From JANLQX01 sp031423635 (GTDB taxonomy: Bacteria > Actinomycetota > Acidimicrobiia > Acidimicrobiales > JANYDT01), in assembly GCA_031423635.1 (NCBI GenBank), contig JANPFX010000011.1, positions 1 to 64,000 of the forward strand: a stretch of DNA of 64,000 nucleotides, in the 5' to 3' direction. The notes beneath the pieces are model-generated. The model did no database searches. It saw nothing but the letters and a program-made list of their open reading frames with translations, and had not been told where the DNA came from. The position numbers were made by a program, and so were the translations under genes. Numbering within the stretch: position 1 is the first letter of the stretch; each line of letters starts with the position of its first letter. Below are positions 28,448-36,633 of this stretch, piece after piece.

Positions 28448-29320
28448 TCAGTCGTTGCCGGGAGGCAGCCTGCGCAACGGGGACCACCCGGCATCGATCA
28501 CTGCAGCGGAAAGCGGCCGGGCCGCAGCCCGCAGCTCACGGCAGCCTTCCTCACCGAGGACGGCCCACGCGTCGGCCGAGAGCTCGTCCGTGCGATCTTC
28601 GATCCGCTGTCGCAGTGCAGCTCCCGTGTCGGTGAGCGCGACCTCGCCAGGGGTGAGGATGTTGCGAGAACGCAACGATTCGATGCCGGCATTCCATTCG
28701 TCCTCGGTCCAACCGCGCAACTGTTGGAGCATGGCGAGGGGAACGGCTCCCGTGGCCCCGTGGGTGATCAGCGCATCGAGTCCGCCGAGCCCTTCGCTGA
28801 GAAGCAGCGCGAGGTGCAGGTCACCGCGGTACTCACGCAGCAACGTCTGCGCGTGCCAGAGGACGAGGTGCGGCTCGGTCGGCCAAGCCAGCGATGCGTG
28901 GGCCGCGAACAGGGGCTTGCCATCGACTCTGGCGCACGCCGAACGGGCGGCGATCGTTGCCAGCTCCGCAGCCCGCTTCGTGGCGTCGTTGCCGATCAGA
29001 TCCGGTGCAGCGACGCGGAGCGAAACGTCGACGACGCGAAGGCGGGCCGCCAGTGCGTCCTCCGGGGACACTCGATCCCACACCGTCGCCATGGCCGAAC
29101 GAACGAGTGATGGGGAGAAGTTGAAGAACGTCGACGTGACCACTTCGGGGCTGACCCGTCCGAACGCTGCAGCCCGCGAGGCGAAGTAGTGCTGGCGGCC
29201 CTCGAGTCCGGCGGCATCGTAGATCGGCGTCCCGTGCGGGGTGAAGTAGACCATCCCGTGAATGGGCTCGAGCGTCATCCATGTGCGCCGGGCAATCTGT
29301 GGGTCGAAACCGATCGTCAT
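28448..29320 (-). CDS. SCO6745-family protein
   Basis: 290 residues. It matches the actinobacterial SCO6745 family: RRTWMTLEPIHGMVYF at the N-terminus, a tyrosine in the YDAAGL segment, YFASRAAAFGRVSPEVV, TFFNFSPSLV, then HASLAWPTEPHLVLWHAQTLLREYRGD and a C-terminal winged-helix-like part (GWTEDEWNAGIESLRSRNIL). The function is not known in the family. An SD-like AAGG lies 7 nt before the ATG. It is followed directly by the lipoprotein gene. Confidence 0.8.
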   Translation of the reverse strand: MTIGFDPQIARRTWMTLEPIHGMVYFTPHGTPIYDAAGLEGRQHYFASRAAAFGRVSPEVVTSTFFNFSPSLVRSAMATVWDRVSPEDALAARLRVVDVSLRVAAPDLIGNDATKRAAELATIAARSACARVDGKPLFAAHASLAWPTEPHLVLWHAQTLLREYRGDLHLALLLSEGLGGLDALITHGATGAVPLAMLQQLRGWTEDEWNAGIESLRSRNILTPGEVALTDTGAALRQRIEDRTDELSADAWAVLGEEGCRELRAAARPLSAAVIDAGWSPLRRLPPGND

Positions 29321-29370
29321 CCTTTCACCTTGTCACAGCACCGTTCGGCCCACGGAATTCGTCGGCCCGA

Positions 29371-29709
29371 TCAGTACGGAAAGACGAATCGACCTTCGTC
29401 GTCCTTGGTCAGCGGGCGGACGTCGAGAACGGCATCGAGATTGAGGGGTCCGTACAGATGGGGGAAGCGCACATCCGAAGCCGGATCGTGCGCCGGCGGC
29501 TCCCACCGCACTTCGGCCGCGCACCGAGCCTCATCGACCTGCAGGAGAACGAGGCCCGGCACGTCGTCGTAGTACCGCGCGGCCGAGCCGAGCGCCTGCT
29601 CGGCGGTCGAAAGATGGATGAAGCCCTCAGAGATCAGGCTGAACACCGAGTATTCGTCGAGAAGCTGCGCATCGGACCACGCAGTCGCGGTCGTGATGTG
29701 GAAGATCAC
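29371..29709 (-). CDS. DUF952 family protein
   Basis: 112 residues from the GTG at 29709, chosen because GGGAG lies 7 nt upstream and the family begins IFHITT; an upstream in-frame GTG at 29751 would add 14 residues. Family features are IFHITTATAW, SEGFIHLST, LVLLQVDEA, FPHLYGPLNLDAV and a C-terminal F-V-F. The fold is related to ADP-ribosyl-handling proteins by published structural comparison, but no activity is assigned. It lies just after the methyltransferase gene. Confidence 0.82.
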   Translation of the reverse strand: MIFHITTATAWSDAQLLDEYSVFSLISEGFIHLSTAEQALGSAARYYDDVPGLVLLQVDEARCAAEVRWEPPAHDPASDVRFPHLYGPLNLDAVLDVRPLTKDDEGRFVFPY

Positions 29710-29758
29710 GCACCGGCTCCCTTGCGCGCCGTCACTCTGCTTGCTGCCCACGGGACCA

Positions 29759-30634
29759 TCATGCGCCCCCTCTATTCCTCGCGGTCACTATCCACGTCGC
29801 GCTATCGACCACGGCTCCGTGGTCCGTCCACTGCGACTCCAGCACGCGCCGGGCCGCGTCATGGATCTGGCGGGCCGTCGCCTCATCGGCACTCTGCATC
29901 AGTCGTGCCGCTCCGCCCACGCGCAGACTGGCGTCGAGGGCGACGTCGAAGTCGGTCGTCCCGAAAAGCTGCATTGGCGCGATGTGCTCGGCGATCTCGA
30001 TGTCGACCCAGCCGGCCGAAGAAAGAATGCCCCGCAGACGCTCCGCATCGGCAAAGGCCATCGGCCCGGGGGCGTGGGGATCTGGCGCCGGCAGTCCCGG
30101 AAACAGCGCATTGAGTTCCCGCCCGAGATCGCCGAAGATCCGGTTCTTCCGCGCCTCCTGCCAGCAGACGAAGGCCATTCGGGCGGGTGCATTCGTAAGC
30201 GCACGTATGTTGACGAATGCCGCCACTGGGTCGTCGAAGAACATCACTCCGAAGCGCGAGAACACCGCGTCGACGTGGCCCCCGACATCGCCGGGGCTCG
30301 CAGTCTGGGCATCACCGACCATGGCGGAGGCGTGACGGAACCCGCGATCGGAAAGCCGACGTGCGGCGAGCTCGGTCATCGGCACACTGATATCCAACCC
30401 GACCACTCGTCCGGTCTCCCCCACCGCGGCGGCGAGGTCGAGGGTGGTCGCGCCGCAGCCACAGCCGATGTCGATGATCGATTCGCCGGTCTGCGCGTCG
30501 AGCGCGCCGAGCGCGGCCGCGCCGACGACGGCTAGCTGACGGTCCATCTGATCCTGCAGGTCGACCCAGGCCTCCCCACCGGTGGCCGACCAGAACTCGG
30601 CCTGGCCTTGATTCCCTGGTGCTGTTGCAGGCAT
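29759..30634 (-). CDS. Class I SAM-dependent methyltransferase
   Basis: 291 residues. Motif I IIDIGCGCGATTLDLA, the acidic end of strand 2 in GRVVGLDIS, and DAVFSRFGVMFFDDP as motif IV belong to the UbiE/Methyltransf_11 type. The N-terminus GQAEFWSATGGEAWVDLQDQMDRQL is common in small-molecule methyltransferases of this group. The substrate is unknown. It is probably in an operon with the DUF952 gene. Confidence 0.85.
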   Translation of the reverse strand: MPATAPGNQGQAEFWSATGGEAWVDLQDQMDRQLAVVGAAALGALDAQTGESIIDIGCGCGATTLDLAAAVGETGRVVGLDISVPMTELAARRLSDRGFRHASAMVGDAQTASPGDVGGHVDAVFSRFGVMFFDDPVAAFVNIRALTNAPARMAFVCWQEARKNRIFGDLGRELNALFPGLPAPDPHAPGPMAFADAERLRGILSSAGWVDIEIAEHIAPMQLFGTTDFDVALDASLRVGGAARLMQSADEATARQIHDAARRVLESQWTDHGAVVDSATWIVTARNRGGA

Positions 30635-30658
30635 CTGAAGGTCCGTTTCGCGAAGGCG

Positions 30659-32146
30659 CTAGAGCGCGGTGACAGGGATTCGGGTGCGGTGTCGGGGGCG
30701 CTCGGTGATCTCGCGCAGTTCACCGCGGAGGAAGTGCGCGGCGGCACTCGTGATCTCCACGTTGGCGAACGTCCCGGCCGGAAGGGCTCGATGCTCACCG
30801 TCGCTGGAGCGGTACGGAAAGTGAACGAGCTTGCCCTGTTTCGTACGCGCGCTGGTGATCGACGAATCCTTCTTCGAAGGCCCCTCGACGAGCACCTCCT
30901 CTACCCGACCGACGCGCGCCGCGTGTTTGCGGGTGGCGCTCCGTTCGAGCACGTGGTTCAGGCGCGCGAATCGTTCGGACACCACATCGGCCGCCACGAA
31001 CCGGTCCACCATCTCGGCGGCGCGGGTCCCGGGACGCGGCGAGAACTGGAACGGATAGCAGCTGTCGAACTCGGCCTCCGCCGCCACTTCGAGAGTCTGG
31101 ACGAAGTCGGCCTCGGTCTCGCCAGGGAACCCGACGATGATGTCGCTGGTGATGCTCAGGTCGTCGACCAACCGGCGGGCTTCGTGCAGCTTCTCCAGGT
31201 ACTTCGCGGCCGTGTAGCCACGGCGCATCTCGCGAAGGATCACGTCGCTTCCGGACTGCAGCGGGAAATGGAGATGGGGCATCACTGTCGACACCTCGGC
31301 CATCGCCAGCATCGTGTCGACGCGGATGTCCTTCGGGTGTGGTGAGGTGTATCGAACGCGCCTGATCCCCTCGACCGCTCCAACCGAGCGCAGGAGATCT
31401 GCGAACAGCGCTCGCGCCCGCGGGCCGGCGGTATCGGTGGCCCACGAAGGACCGCACGCCTCGGCACTGCCCGGCATTCCGTGGCGATCCCGCCACGATG
31501 TGGTGAGGTCGCGTCCGTAGCTGTTGACATTCTGTCCGAGCAGCGTCACCTCGACGGTGCCAGCCGCGGCGAGGGTACGGACTTCGTGGAGCAATTCGTC
31601 GAAGGTGCGGCTCGATTCGACCCCGCGGACCGAAGGAACGATGCAGAACGCGCAGGAGTTGTCACAGCCGATCTGGATCGTGACCCATGCTGACCACTCC
31701 TCTTCGCGGCGAACCGGGAGTGCGCTCGGGAACGACTCGGCCTCCTCCAAGATCTCCATCAGAGGTCCGCGTGCATAGGACTCACGCAGCAGTTCCGCAG
31801 CTCGGTGCACGTTGTGGGTGCCGAACACCACGTCAACGTGCCCCGCCCGTTGCTGGATCAGCCCACGGTCCTTCTGCGCCTGGCAGCCGCCCACCATGAT
31901 CTTGAGCTCCGGGCGGGCGTCCTTGAGTTCCTTCACCCGACCGAGATTGCCGAACAGTTTGTTGTCCGCGTTCTCCCGAATAGTGCAGGTGTTGTAGACG
32001 ACAACATCGGCATCGTCCTCGGAGTCGACCCGTACGTAGCCATCGGCCTCGAGGAGACCGGAGATGCGCTCCGAGTCGTGCTCGTTCATCTGACAGCCGT
32101 ACGTATGGATCACGTAGCGCTTCGATCCTGTTTCCGGCGACGACAC
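30659..32146 (-). CDS. miaB: tRNA-2-methylthio-N6-dimethylallyladenosine synthase
   Basis: 495 residues. This radical-SAM enzyme adds a methylthio group to i6A37 of tRNA. An N-terminal MTTase domain holds three cluster cysteines (TYGCQMNEHDS, YNTCTIRENAD, GGCQAQKD). The radical-SAM CxxxCxxC is in IGCDNSCAFCIVPSVRG, and a C-terminal TRAM domain ends the protein. It is distinguished from its paralogue rimO (40111) by these motifs and by IRENADNKLFG. The start at GTG 32146 is preferred because TAGACT lies 8 nt upstream; the in-frame GTG at 32224 would add 26 residues. It belongs to the conserved recA-miaB neighbourhood. Confidence 0.95.
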   Translation of the reverse strand: MSSPETGSKRYVIHTYGCQMNEHDSERISGLLEADGYVRVDSEDDADVVVYNTCTIRENADNKLFGNLGRVKELKDARPELKIMVGGCQAQKDRGLIQQRAGHVDVVFGTHNVHRAAELLRESYARGPLMEILEEAESFPSALPVRREEEWSAWVTIQIGCDNSCAFCIVPSVRGVESSRTFDELLHEVRTLAAAGTVEVTLLGQNVNSYGRDLTTSWRDRHGMPGSAEACGPSWATDTAGPRARALFADLLRSVGAVEGIRRVRYTSPHPKDIRVDTMLAMAEVSTVMPHLHFPLQSGSDVILREMRRGYTAAKYLEKLHEARRLVDDLSITSDIIVGFPGETEADFVQTLEVAAEAEFDSCYPFQFSPRPGTRAAEMVDRFVAADVVSERFARLNHVLERSATRKHAARVGRVEEVLVEGPSKKDSSITSARTKQGKLVHFPYRSSDGEHRALPAGTFANVEITSAAAHFLRGELREITERPRHRTRIPVTAL

Positions 32147-32154
32147 GGCGGAGG

Positions 32155-32160
32155 AGTCTA
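32155..32160 (-). promoter_or_regulatory. -10 box of miaB (leaderless)
   Basis: TAGACT, 8 nt before GTG 32146. The gap 32147-32375 otherwise holds only this and the SD of the secreted-protein gene. Confidence 0.5.
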
Positions 32161-32375
32161 CGGGCCGCCCTGCTATGGCCGGACCCGCGCCAGAACGGGA
32201 AGCGCTCTGGCGAACGATGTTCACAGGCGCTGGTGAGATTGCAACTGAATGCCAACAACTCCATCACGTGGTCGGCCGATGCTCTCTTCGGCTCGAGAAA
32301 CTCACCACCGCACCGGCCCAACGACACCACCGCTCGCAGGACATCAAACCAACTCTCTCCGCAAAGGAACCCAGC

Positions 32376-32834
32376 ATGAACCGTTCAACCCGCCTCATCG
32401 CCTCGATCAGCATCGCCGCGGCAGCCGTCGTCGGAGTCTCGGCTCCCGCCTTCTCCACCCCGAAGTCCGACGCGGTCAACGCCGTCCGCGTCGAGAACCG
32501 TGCCCGCATCCAGGCCACCTACGACGCCAACAAGGGTCGCCGCGACGCGACCTACTCGGCGAACTCGGCCCGCCGCGATGCCACCTTCCAGAGCTGCATG
32601 ACCGGCGCCGCCGCGGCGACCACCAAGGACGCCCGCGAGGCCGCCAAGGCTGCGTGCAAGACCTCTCGTCAGAGCACCAAGGCCGCCAACAAGAGCGCCT
32701 GGGAGCAGACCCGCGACCAGAACAAGGCCGCGCGTGAAGCCACCCGGGCCGCCAACAAGGCGGCGATCGACGCGGTCAAGGCCACGGTGACGACCGCCGT
32801 TCCGACGACGGTCAAGCCGGTTTCCGCTTCCTGA
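32376..32834 (+). CDS. Secreted Ala/Lys/Arg-rich basic protein
   Basis: 152 residues with SD AAAGGA. The signal peptide (NRSTRLIASISIAAAAVVGVSAPAFS) has a cleavage site near AFS-T. The mature protein is almost entirely helical and basic, with an internal duplication (GRRDATYSANSARRDATFQS) and heptad-like runs of Ala with Lys, Arg and Gln (TREAAKAACKTSR, ANKSAWEQTRDQNKAAREATRAANKAA). Only two cysteines are visible. No named family is recognised; it resembles histone-tail-like or wall-associated helical proteins in composition. A strong terminator follows. Confidence 0.75.
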   Translation: MNRSTRLIASISIAAAAVVGVSAPAFSTPKSDAVNAVRVENRARIQATYDANKGRRDATYSANSARRDATFQSCMTGAAAATTKDAREAAKAACKTSRQSTKAANKSAWEQTRDQNKAAREATRAANKAAIDAVKATVTTAVPTTVKPVSAS

Positions 32835-32894
32835 CGCACAATCTCCACGTTCGGTCCGGCACAACCTGCCGGCCGCAGAACCCGACTCCCCCGC

Positions 32895-32935
32895 CTTCGG
32901 GGCGGATCGTCCGAATCGGGCGATCCGCCCCGAGG
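32895..32935 (+). terminator. Rho-independent-like terminator
   Basis: A perfect 13-bp stem (TCGGGGCGGATCG at 32897-32909 with its complement at 32921-32933) and an 11-nt loop, extendable by two to three pairs. It lies 60 bp after the secreted-protein gene. There is no T-tract. Confidence 0.75.
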
Positions 32936-32978
32936 CGCGTTGGGGCCCGGGCACGCCGCGTGCCATGCTCGACACCTC

Positions 32979-33836
32979 ATGACCTTCGACGAACGCCTGG
33001 CCTACGCCACGGCTCGCGGCATCTCCCGAGACGACCTCCCCGGCCGAGCCCCGTCGTTCGAGCGGCGGTTGGCCCTGGCCGGCAACTACAACTTCCGCGA
33101 CGCCGGGGGCTACGGGGTCGGTGACGGCCGGGTCATTCGCCGGGGGGTCATCTACCGCAGTGACCACCTGGCCACGCTCACCGACGACGACGTGGCCGCC
33201 GTCGCAGCGCTCGGGCTGCGTCGGGTCCACGATTTCCGCCTGGCGGGAGAACGTGAGCGCCAGCCGAGCCGTCTGCCCGTCGGACCCCACGCTGCCGAAA
33301 TGGTCTTGCTCGGTACGGCCGACTTCTCGTCGCTCGACGAGAGCGTGATCGACGTGATCCGCGACATCCTCGCCGGGACCCGCCCGCTTCCCGAACCGGA
33401 CTTCTGGGAGGGGAACTATCTCGACATGGCGCAGGCGTCGCAGCGCATGCTGGTCGGCTACCTCCGCTCCATCGCCCAACCCGACGCACTCCCGGCGCTG
33501 CACCACTGCACCGGCGGAAAGGACCGCACGGGGGTGTCGACGGCGCTGCTCCACCGGATCCTGGGCGTCAGCGACGACGACATCATGGACGACTTCCTGC
33601 TCACCAACGTGTACCGCACGCCCTATCGGGTGGATGACCTCCGCGAAGGGTTCACCGCTCGCGGCATCTCTGTGATCGATGCGCTGCCCATCCTCGGCGT
33701 CAGCCGCCAGCCACTCCAAGGAGTGCTCGCCTACTGGGACGCGGGCGGCGGTGCCCGCGCCTATGCCCTCGACGGTGGGGCAACGAGTGCGGAGCTGAAC
33801 AGGCTCAGTGACGCATTGCTGACGAGCGCCGACTGA
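32979..33836 (+). CDS. Tyrosine-protein phosphatase (Y_phosphatase3 family)
   Basis: 285 residues. The P-loop HCTGGKDRTG supplies the catalytic C177 and R183. The N-terminal NYNFRDAGGYGVGDGRVIRRGVIYRSDHLATLTDDD matches bacterial PtpB-like dual-specificity phosphatases, which act on phosphotyrosine, phosphoserine or phosphoinositides. There is no signal peptide. ATG 32979 is used because the family domain starts soon after. It sits between miaB and recA on the opposite strand. A second, divergent paralogue lies at 57892. Confidence 0.88.
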   Translation: MTFDERLAYATARGISRDDLPGRAPSFERRLALAGNYNFRDAGGYGVGDGRVIRRGVIYRSDHLATLTDDDVAAVAALGLRRVHDFRLAGERERQPSRLPVGPHAAEMVLLGTADFSSLDESVIDVIRDILAGTRPLPEPDFWEGNYLDMAQASQRMLVGYLRSIAQPDALPALHHCTGGKDRTGVSTALLHRILGVSDDDIMDDFLLTNVYRTPYRVDDLREGFTARGISVIDALPILGVSRQPLQGVLAYWDAGGGARAYALDGGATSAELNRLSDALLTSAD

Positions 33837-33853
33837 GGGCCAGAGCGGAGACT

Positions 33854-33887
33854 GGCCGCATCACCTGGTTTCCCAAGCGATGCGGCC
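33854..33887. terminator. Bidirectional terminator between phosphatase gene and recA
   Basis: GGCCGCATC (33854-33862) pairs with GATGCGGCC (33879-33887) across a 16-nt loop, between convergent genes. No recX gene is present after recA. Confidence 0.6.
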
Positions 33888-33978
33888 GAGTCCGCCACCA
33901 CACACAACAGCAATCGTCGGACCGGCCGCTCAGCTTGAGAGGTCATCCGGCAAACGGGTCGTTCGACCCAGCCAGAGC

Positions 33979-35094
33979 TCAGTCGAGCGAGATGGGCTCG
34001 TCGTCGTCATCGAGATCGTCGAGCGCGTCGCCGACGACTTCGACGATGCCGACCTTCTGGCGGATCTTCTCGGTGATCTCCATCATCAGCTCGGCATTCT
34101 CGGAGAGGAAGTTCTTGGCATTCTCCCGACCCTGGCCGAGCTGCTCGCCTTCGTAGGTGAACCAGGCGCCCGACTTCTTGATGACGGCACACTCGACGCC
34201 GACATCGAGCACCGACCCTTCACGGCTGATTCCCTTGCCGTACATGATGTCGAACTCGGCCTGCTTGAACGGCGGGGCGACTTTGTTCTTCACGATCTTC
34301 ACCCGGGTGCGGTTGCCGGTGACGTCGGCACCATCTTTGATCGATTCGATGCGGCGGATGTCGATGCGCACCGACGAGTAGAACTTCAGCGCCCGTCCAC
34401 CCGGCGTGGTTTCCGGCGAGCCGAACATCACGCCGATCTTCTCCCGCAGCTGGTTGATGAAGATCACGACCGTGTTGGTGCGGCTGATCGAGGCCGTGAG
34501 CTTGCGCAGCGCCTGGCTCATGAGGCGGGCCTGGAGACCGACGAACGTGTCGCCCATCTCCCCTTCGATTTCCGCCTTCGGGGTGAGGGCGGCGACAGAG
34601 TCGATCACGACGACATCGAGCGCACCGGAACGGACGAGCATGTCGCAGATCTCGAGGGCCTGCTCGCCCGTGTCGGGCTGGGAGATGAGCAGGTTGTCGA
34701 TGTCGACGCCGATAGCGCTCGCATAGACCGGGTCCATGGCGTGCTCAGCGTCGATATAGGCACATGTGCCGCCGTTGCGCTGGGCCTCGGCCACGACGTG
34801 CATCGCCAGCGTGGACTTGCCGGACGACTCGGGGCCGTAGATTTCACAGATACGGCCACGCGGCAGGCCGCCGATGCCGAGGGCGAGATCCACAGCGAGC
34901 GAGCCGGTGGACACCGCTTCGATCCTCATGTGGGTGTTCTCGCCGAGTCGCATGATCGACCCTTTGCCGAACTGCTTGTCGATCTGGCCGAGGGCCATCT
35001 CCAGTGCTTTGGCTCGCTCCATCTCTGCTCCTTGGGTCCTCTTGCCGGAGTCTTTGCCGGCGTCTTTCGTGTCTCGTGCGGGGAACGTTTTCAT
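33979..35094 (-). CDS. recA: Recombinase A
   Basis: 371 residues. An ATP-dependent strand-exchange protein and SOS co-protease. Walker A GPESSGKST (87-95), Walker B VVVIDSVAAL, the MAW-like segment and INQLREKIGVMFGSPETTPGG (L2) are intact. The C-terminus is acidic (DALDDLDDDDEPISLD). The first 24 residues are a nonstandard basic extension; a shorter start at MERAKALEMAL (35022) is possible, but the promoter lies 8 nt before ATG 35094 and favours the longer form without a Shine-Dalgarno. Confidence 0.98.
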   Translation of the reverse strand: MKTFPARDTKDAGKDSGKRTQGAEMERAKALEMALGQIDKQFGKGSIMRLGENTHMRIEAVSTGSLAVDLALGIGGLPRGRICEIYGPESSGKSTLAMHVVAEAQRNGGTCAYIDAEHAMDPVYASAIGVDIDNLLISQPDTGEQALEICDMLVRSGALDVVVIDSVAALTPKAEIEGEMGDTFVGLQARLMSQALRKLTASISRTNTVVIFINQLREKIGVMFGSPETTPGGRALKFYSSVRIDIRRIESIKDGADVTGNRTRVKIVKNKVAPPFKQAEFDIMYGKGISREGSVLDVGVECAVIKKSGAWFTYEGEQLGQGRENAKNFLSENAELMMEITEKIRQKVGIVEVVGDALDDLDDDDEPISLD

Positions 35095-35102
35095 TGCGGA
35101 TC

Positions 35103-35125
35103 ACTGTAGGAGAGGGGTGAGACAA
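35103..35125 (-). promoter_or_regulatory. recA promoter, RecA-NDp/ClpR-like spacing
   Basis: TTGTC (35121-35125) and TACAGT (35103-35108) are separated by 12 nt, the spacing of the actinobacterial RecA-NDp motif TTGTCRGTG-N8-TANNNT, though the RGTG part does not match. The -10 ends 8 nt before the ATG, so the transcript is likely leaderless. Confidence 0.55.
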
Positions 35126-35236
35126 AAATGACAGACATGTGATTTCCTCGGGGTCGACGGCGGACGGTCACCTCGACGAACCACGGACGGCCGGTCGAAG
35201 GGGTGGTGTTCGATCGAGAGCGGGTTCGGTTGCCCC

Positions 35237-35272
35237 AAACGAACGTTCGAGATCGTAAACAAACGTTCGAGA
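35237..35272. promoter_or_regulatory. Two direct repeats between recA and the CapA-like gene
   Basis: AAACGAACGTTCGAGA (35237-35252) and AAACAAACGTTCGAGA (35257-35272) start exactly 20 bp apart, two helical turns. They lie 19 bp upstream of the CapA-like start and about 110 bp upstream of the recA -35. Spacing and identity suggest a dimeric regulator site. They do not fit the SOS box. Confidence 0.5.
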
Positions 35273-35290
35273 ACATGCAAGCATGCTCCG

Positions 35291-36589
35291 GTGCGCGGCA
35301 GCGACGGACCCGCATCCCCGGCCGCGGGAGCCGCAAGGGTCGTCGGCCGGCTGACGAAACGCCTGCTCATGGTGGCTGTGTGCACGCTCCTCGCCACTGC
35401 TTCCGCCGCGGACAGCCGAGCCGCCGAATCCCCGGCGAACCCCGCCGGACCGCCCGTGAGCGCCGACCAGCCGACCACGTCCACGAGCTCGGCCCTGCCG
35501 GCGGGCCCGATCGCCCCTCCCGGGTCGACCGCCGGGGTGGCCGGCCCGGCGAATCCGACGGCGACGACCACCACGCCCTCCACGACACCCACGGCCGGAC
35601 CACCGCTCCCGGGAGGCACCGGTCAAGGTGCGAACGGCACCTGGACGCTGGCGTTCGGTGGGGACACGCTCCTCACCCGTCGCGTCGGACCCGCAACCGA
35701 TCCGTTCGCCGGCATCCGGCCGCCGCTCGCCGACGCCGATCTCGCGATCGTGAACCTCGAAACCGCGATGTCGACGCGCGGCCGCGCGCAGGTGAAGACC
35801 TTCACCTTCCGCTCTGCGCCGTCATTCGCCGATGTGATCTCCCGGGCCGGGGTGGACGTGGTCTCCTTGGCCAACAACCACTCGCTCGACTTCGGAATCG
35901 ATGCCCTCGAGGACACGATCGACAACCTCGACCGCGTGCTCGTCGCCCACGTCGGCGCCGGACGCGACCTTGCCGCTGCTCTCACCCCCGCCGAGTTCGA
36001 TATCGGCGGAACGCGCGTCGCCGTGCTCGGCGCCAGCCAGATCATCCCGAGCGGCACGTGGCCGGCTACCGCGACGCGGGGAGGAATAGCGTCGGCCGGC
36101 AAGCACGCCATCAACCGTGAAACACAACAGTTGCTCGCCGCGGTCCACCGCGCGAAGGCGGCCAACGACGTGGTGCTCGTGGTGCTGCATTGGGGCATCG
36201 AAGGAGACCCGTGCCCGTCGGTGGTGCAGCAGAAGCTGGGCCGACTCCTCGTCGACGAGGGCGCCACCGCGGTGCTCGGCGCTCACCCCCACATCCTGCA
36301 GCCGGTCGTGCCGGTGAGCACGACGGCCGGCGACGCTGTCGTGGCCTATTCGCTCGGCAACTTCATCTGGGACCCGCGCAGCGGCGCGACGGGTGAAACC
36401 GGCGTGCTCGAACTGCGCTTCGACGGACCCAAACTCGCGGCCATTCGTTTCGCCCCGCACCGCCTCGACGACAACGGATGGGCACGCGCCGTCGATTCAT
36501 CGAGCGTTCGCGGCCGGGCGATCAGCGCAAGAGTTGGGCGCCGCTGCCCCGGTGCTCCGGGAGTGTCGAGCTGGGACGCCTCCAGCTGA
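35291..36589 (+). CDS. CapA-family (poly-gamma-glutamate-type) metallophosphatase-like secreted protein
   Basis: 432 residues. The N-terminus is a signal peptide (RLTKRLLMVAVCTLLATASAA), followed by a Pro/Thr/Ser-rich linker to about residue 110 and then a PGA_cap domain: FGGDTLLTRR, VNLETAMST, SLANNHSLDFG, VLHWGIEGD, LGAHPHILQPV and AYSLGNFIWD. The family includes CapA of poly-gamma-glutamate capsule synthesis and calcineurin-like wall enzymes. No capBC genes are nearby, so capsule synthesis is unlikely from context. GTG 35291 is the start. It converges with cinA. Confidence 0.85.
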   Translation: MRGSDGPASPAAGAARVVGRLTKRLLMVAVCTLLATASAADSRAAESPANPAGPPVSADQPTTSTSSALPAGPIAPPGSTAGVAGPANPTATTTTPSTTPTAGPPLPGGTGQGANGTWTLAFGGDTLLTRRVGPATDPFAGIRPPLADADLAIVNLETAMSTRGRAQVKTFTFRSAPSFADVISRAGVDVVSLANNHSLDFGIDALEDTIDNLDRVLVAHVGAGRDLAAALTPAEFDIGGTRVAVLGASQIIPSGTWPATATRGGIASAGKHAINRETQQLLAAVHRAKAANDVVLVVLHWGIEGDPCPSVVQQKLGRLLVDEGATAVLGAHPHILQPVVPVSTTAGDAVVAYSLGNFIWDPRSGATGETGVLELRFDGPKLAAIRFAPHRLDDNGWARAVDSSSVRGRAISARVGRRCPGAPGVSSWDASS

Positions 36590-36633
36590 TCCTCCCCGAT
36601 CCCGGCCACGACTCCACAAACAACAACGCGCGC

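Noticed and set aside
35237..35272. LexA (SOS) box at recA
   Set aside because: GAAC and GTTC are adjacent or wrongly spaced; the actinobacterial SOS box needs about four bases between them.
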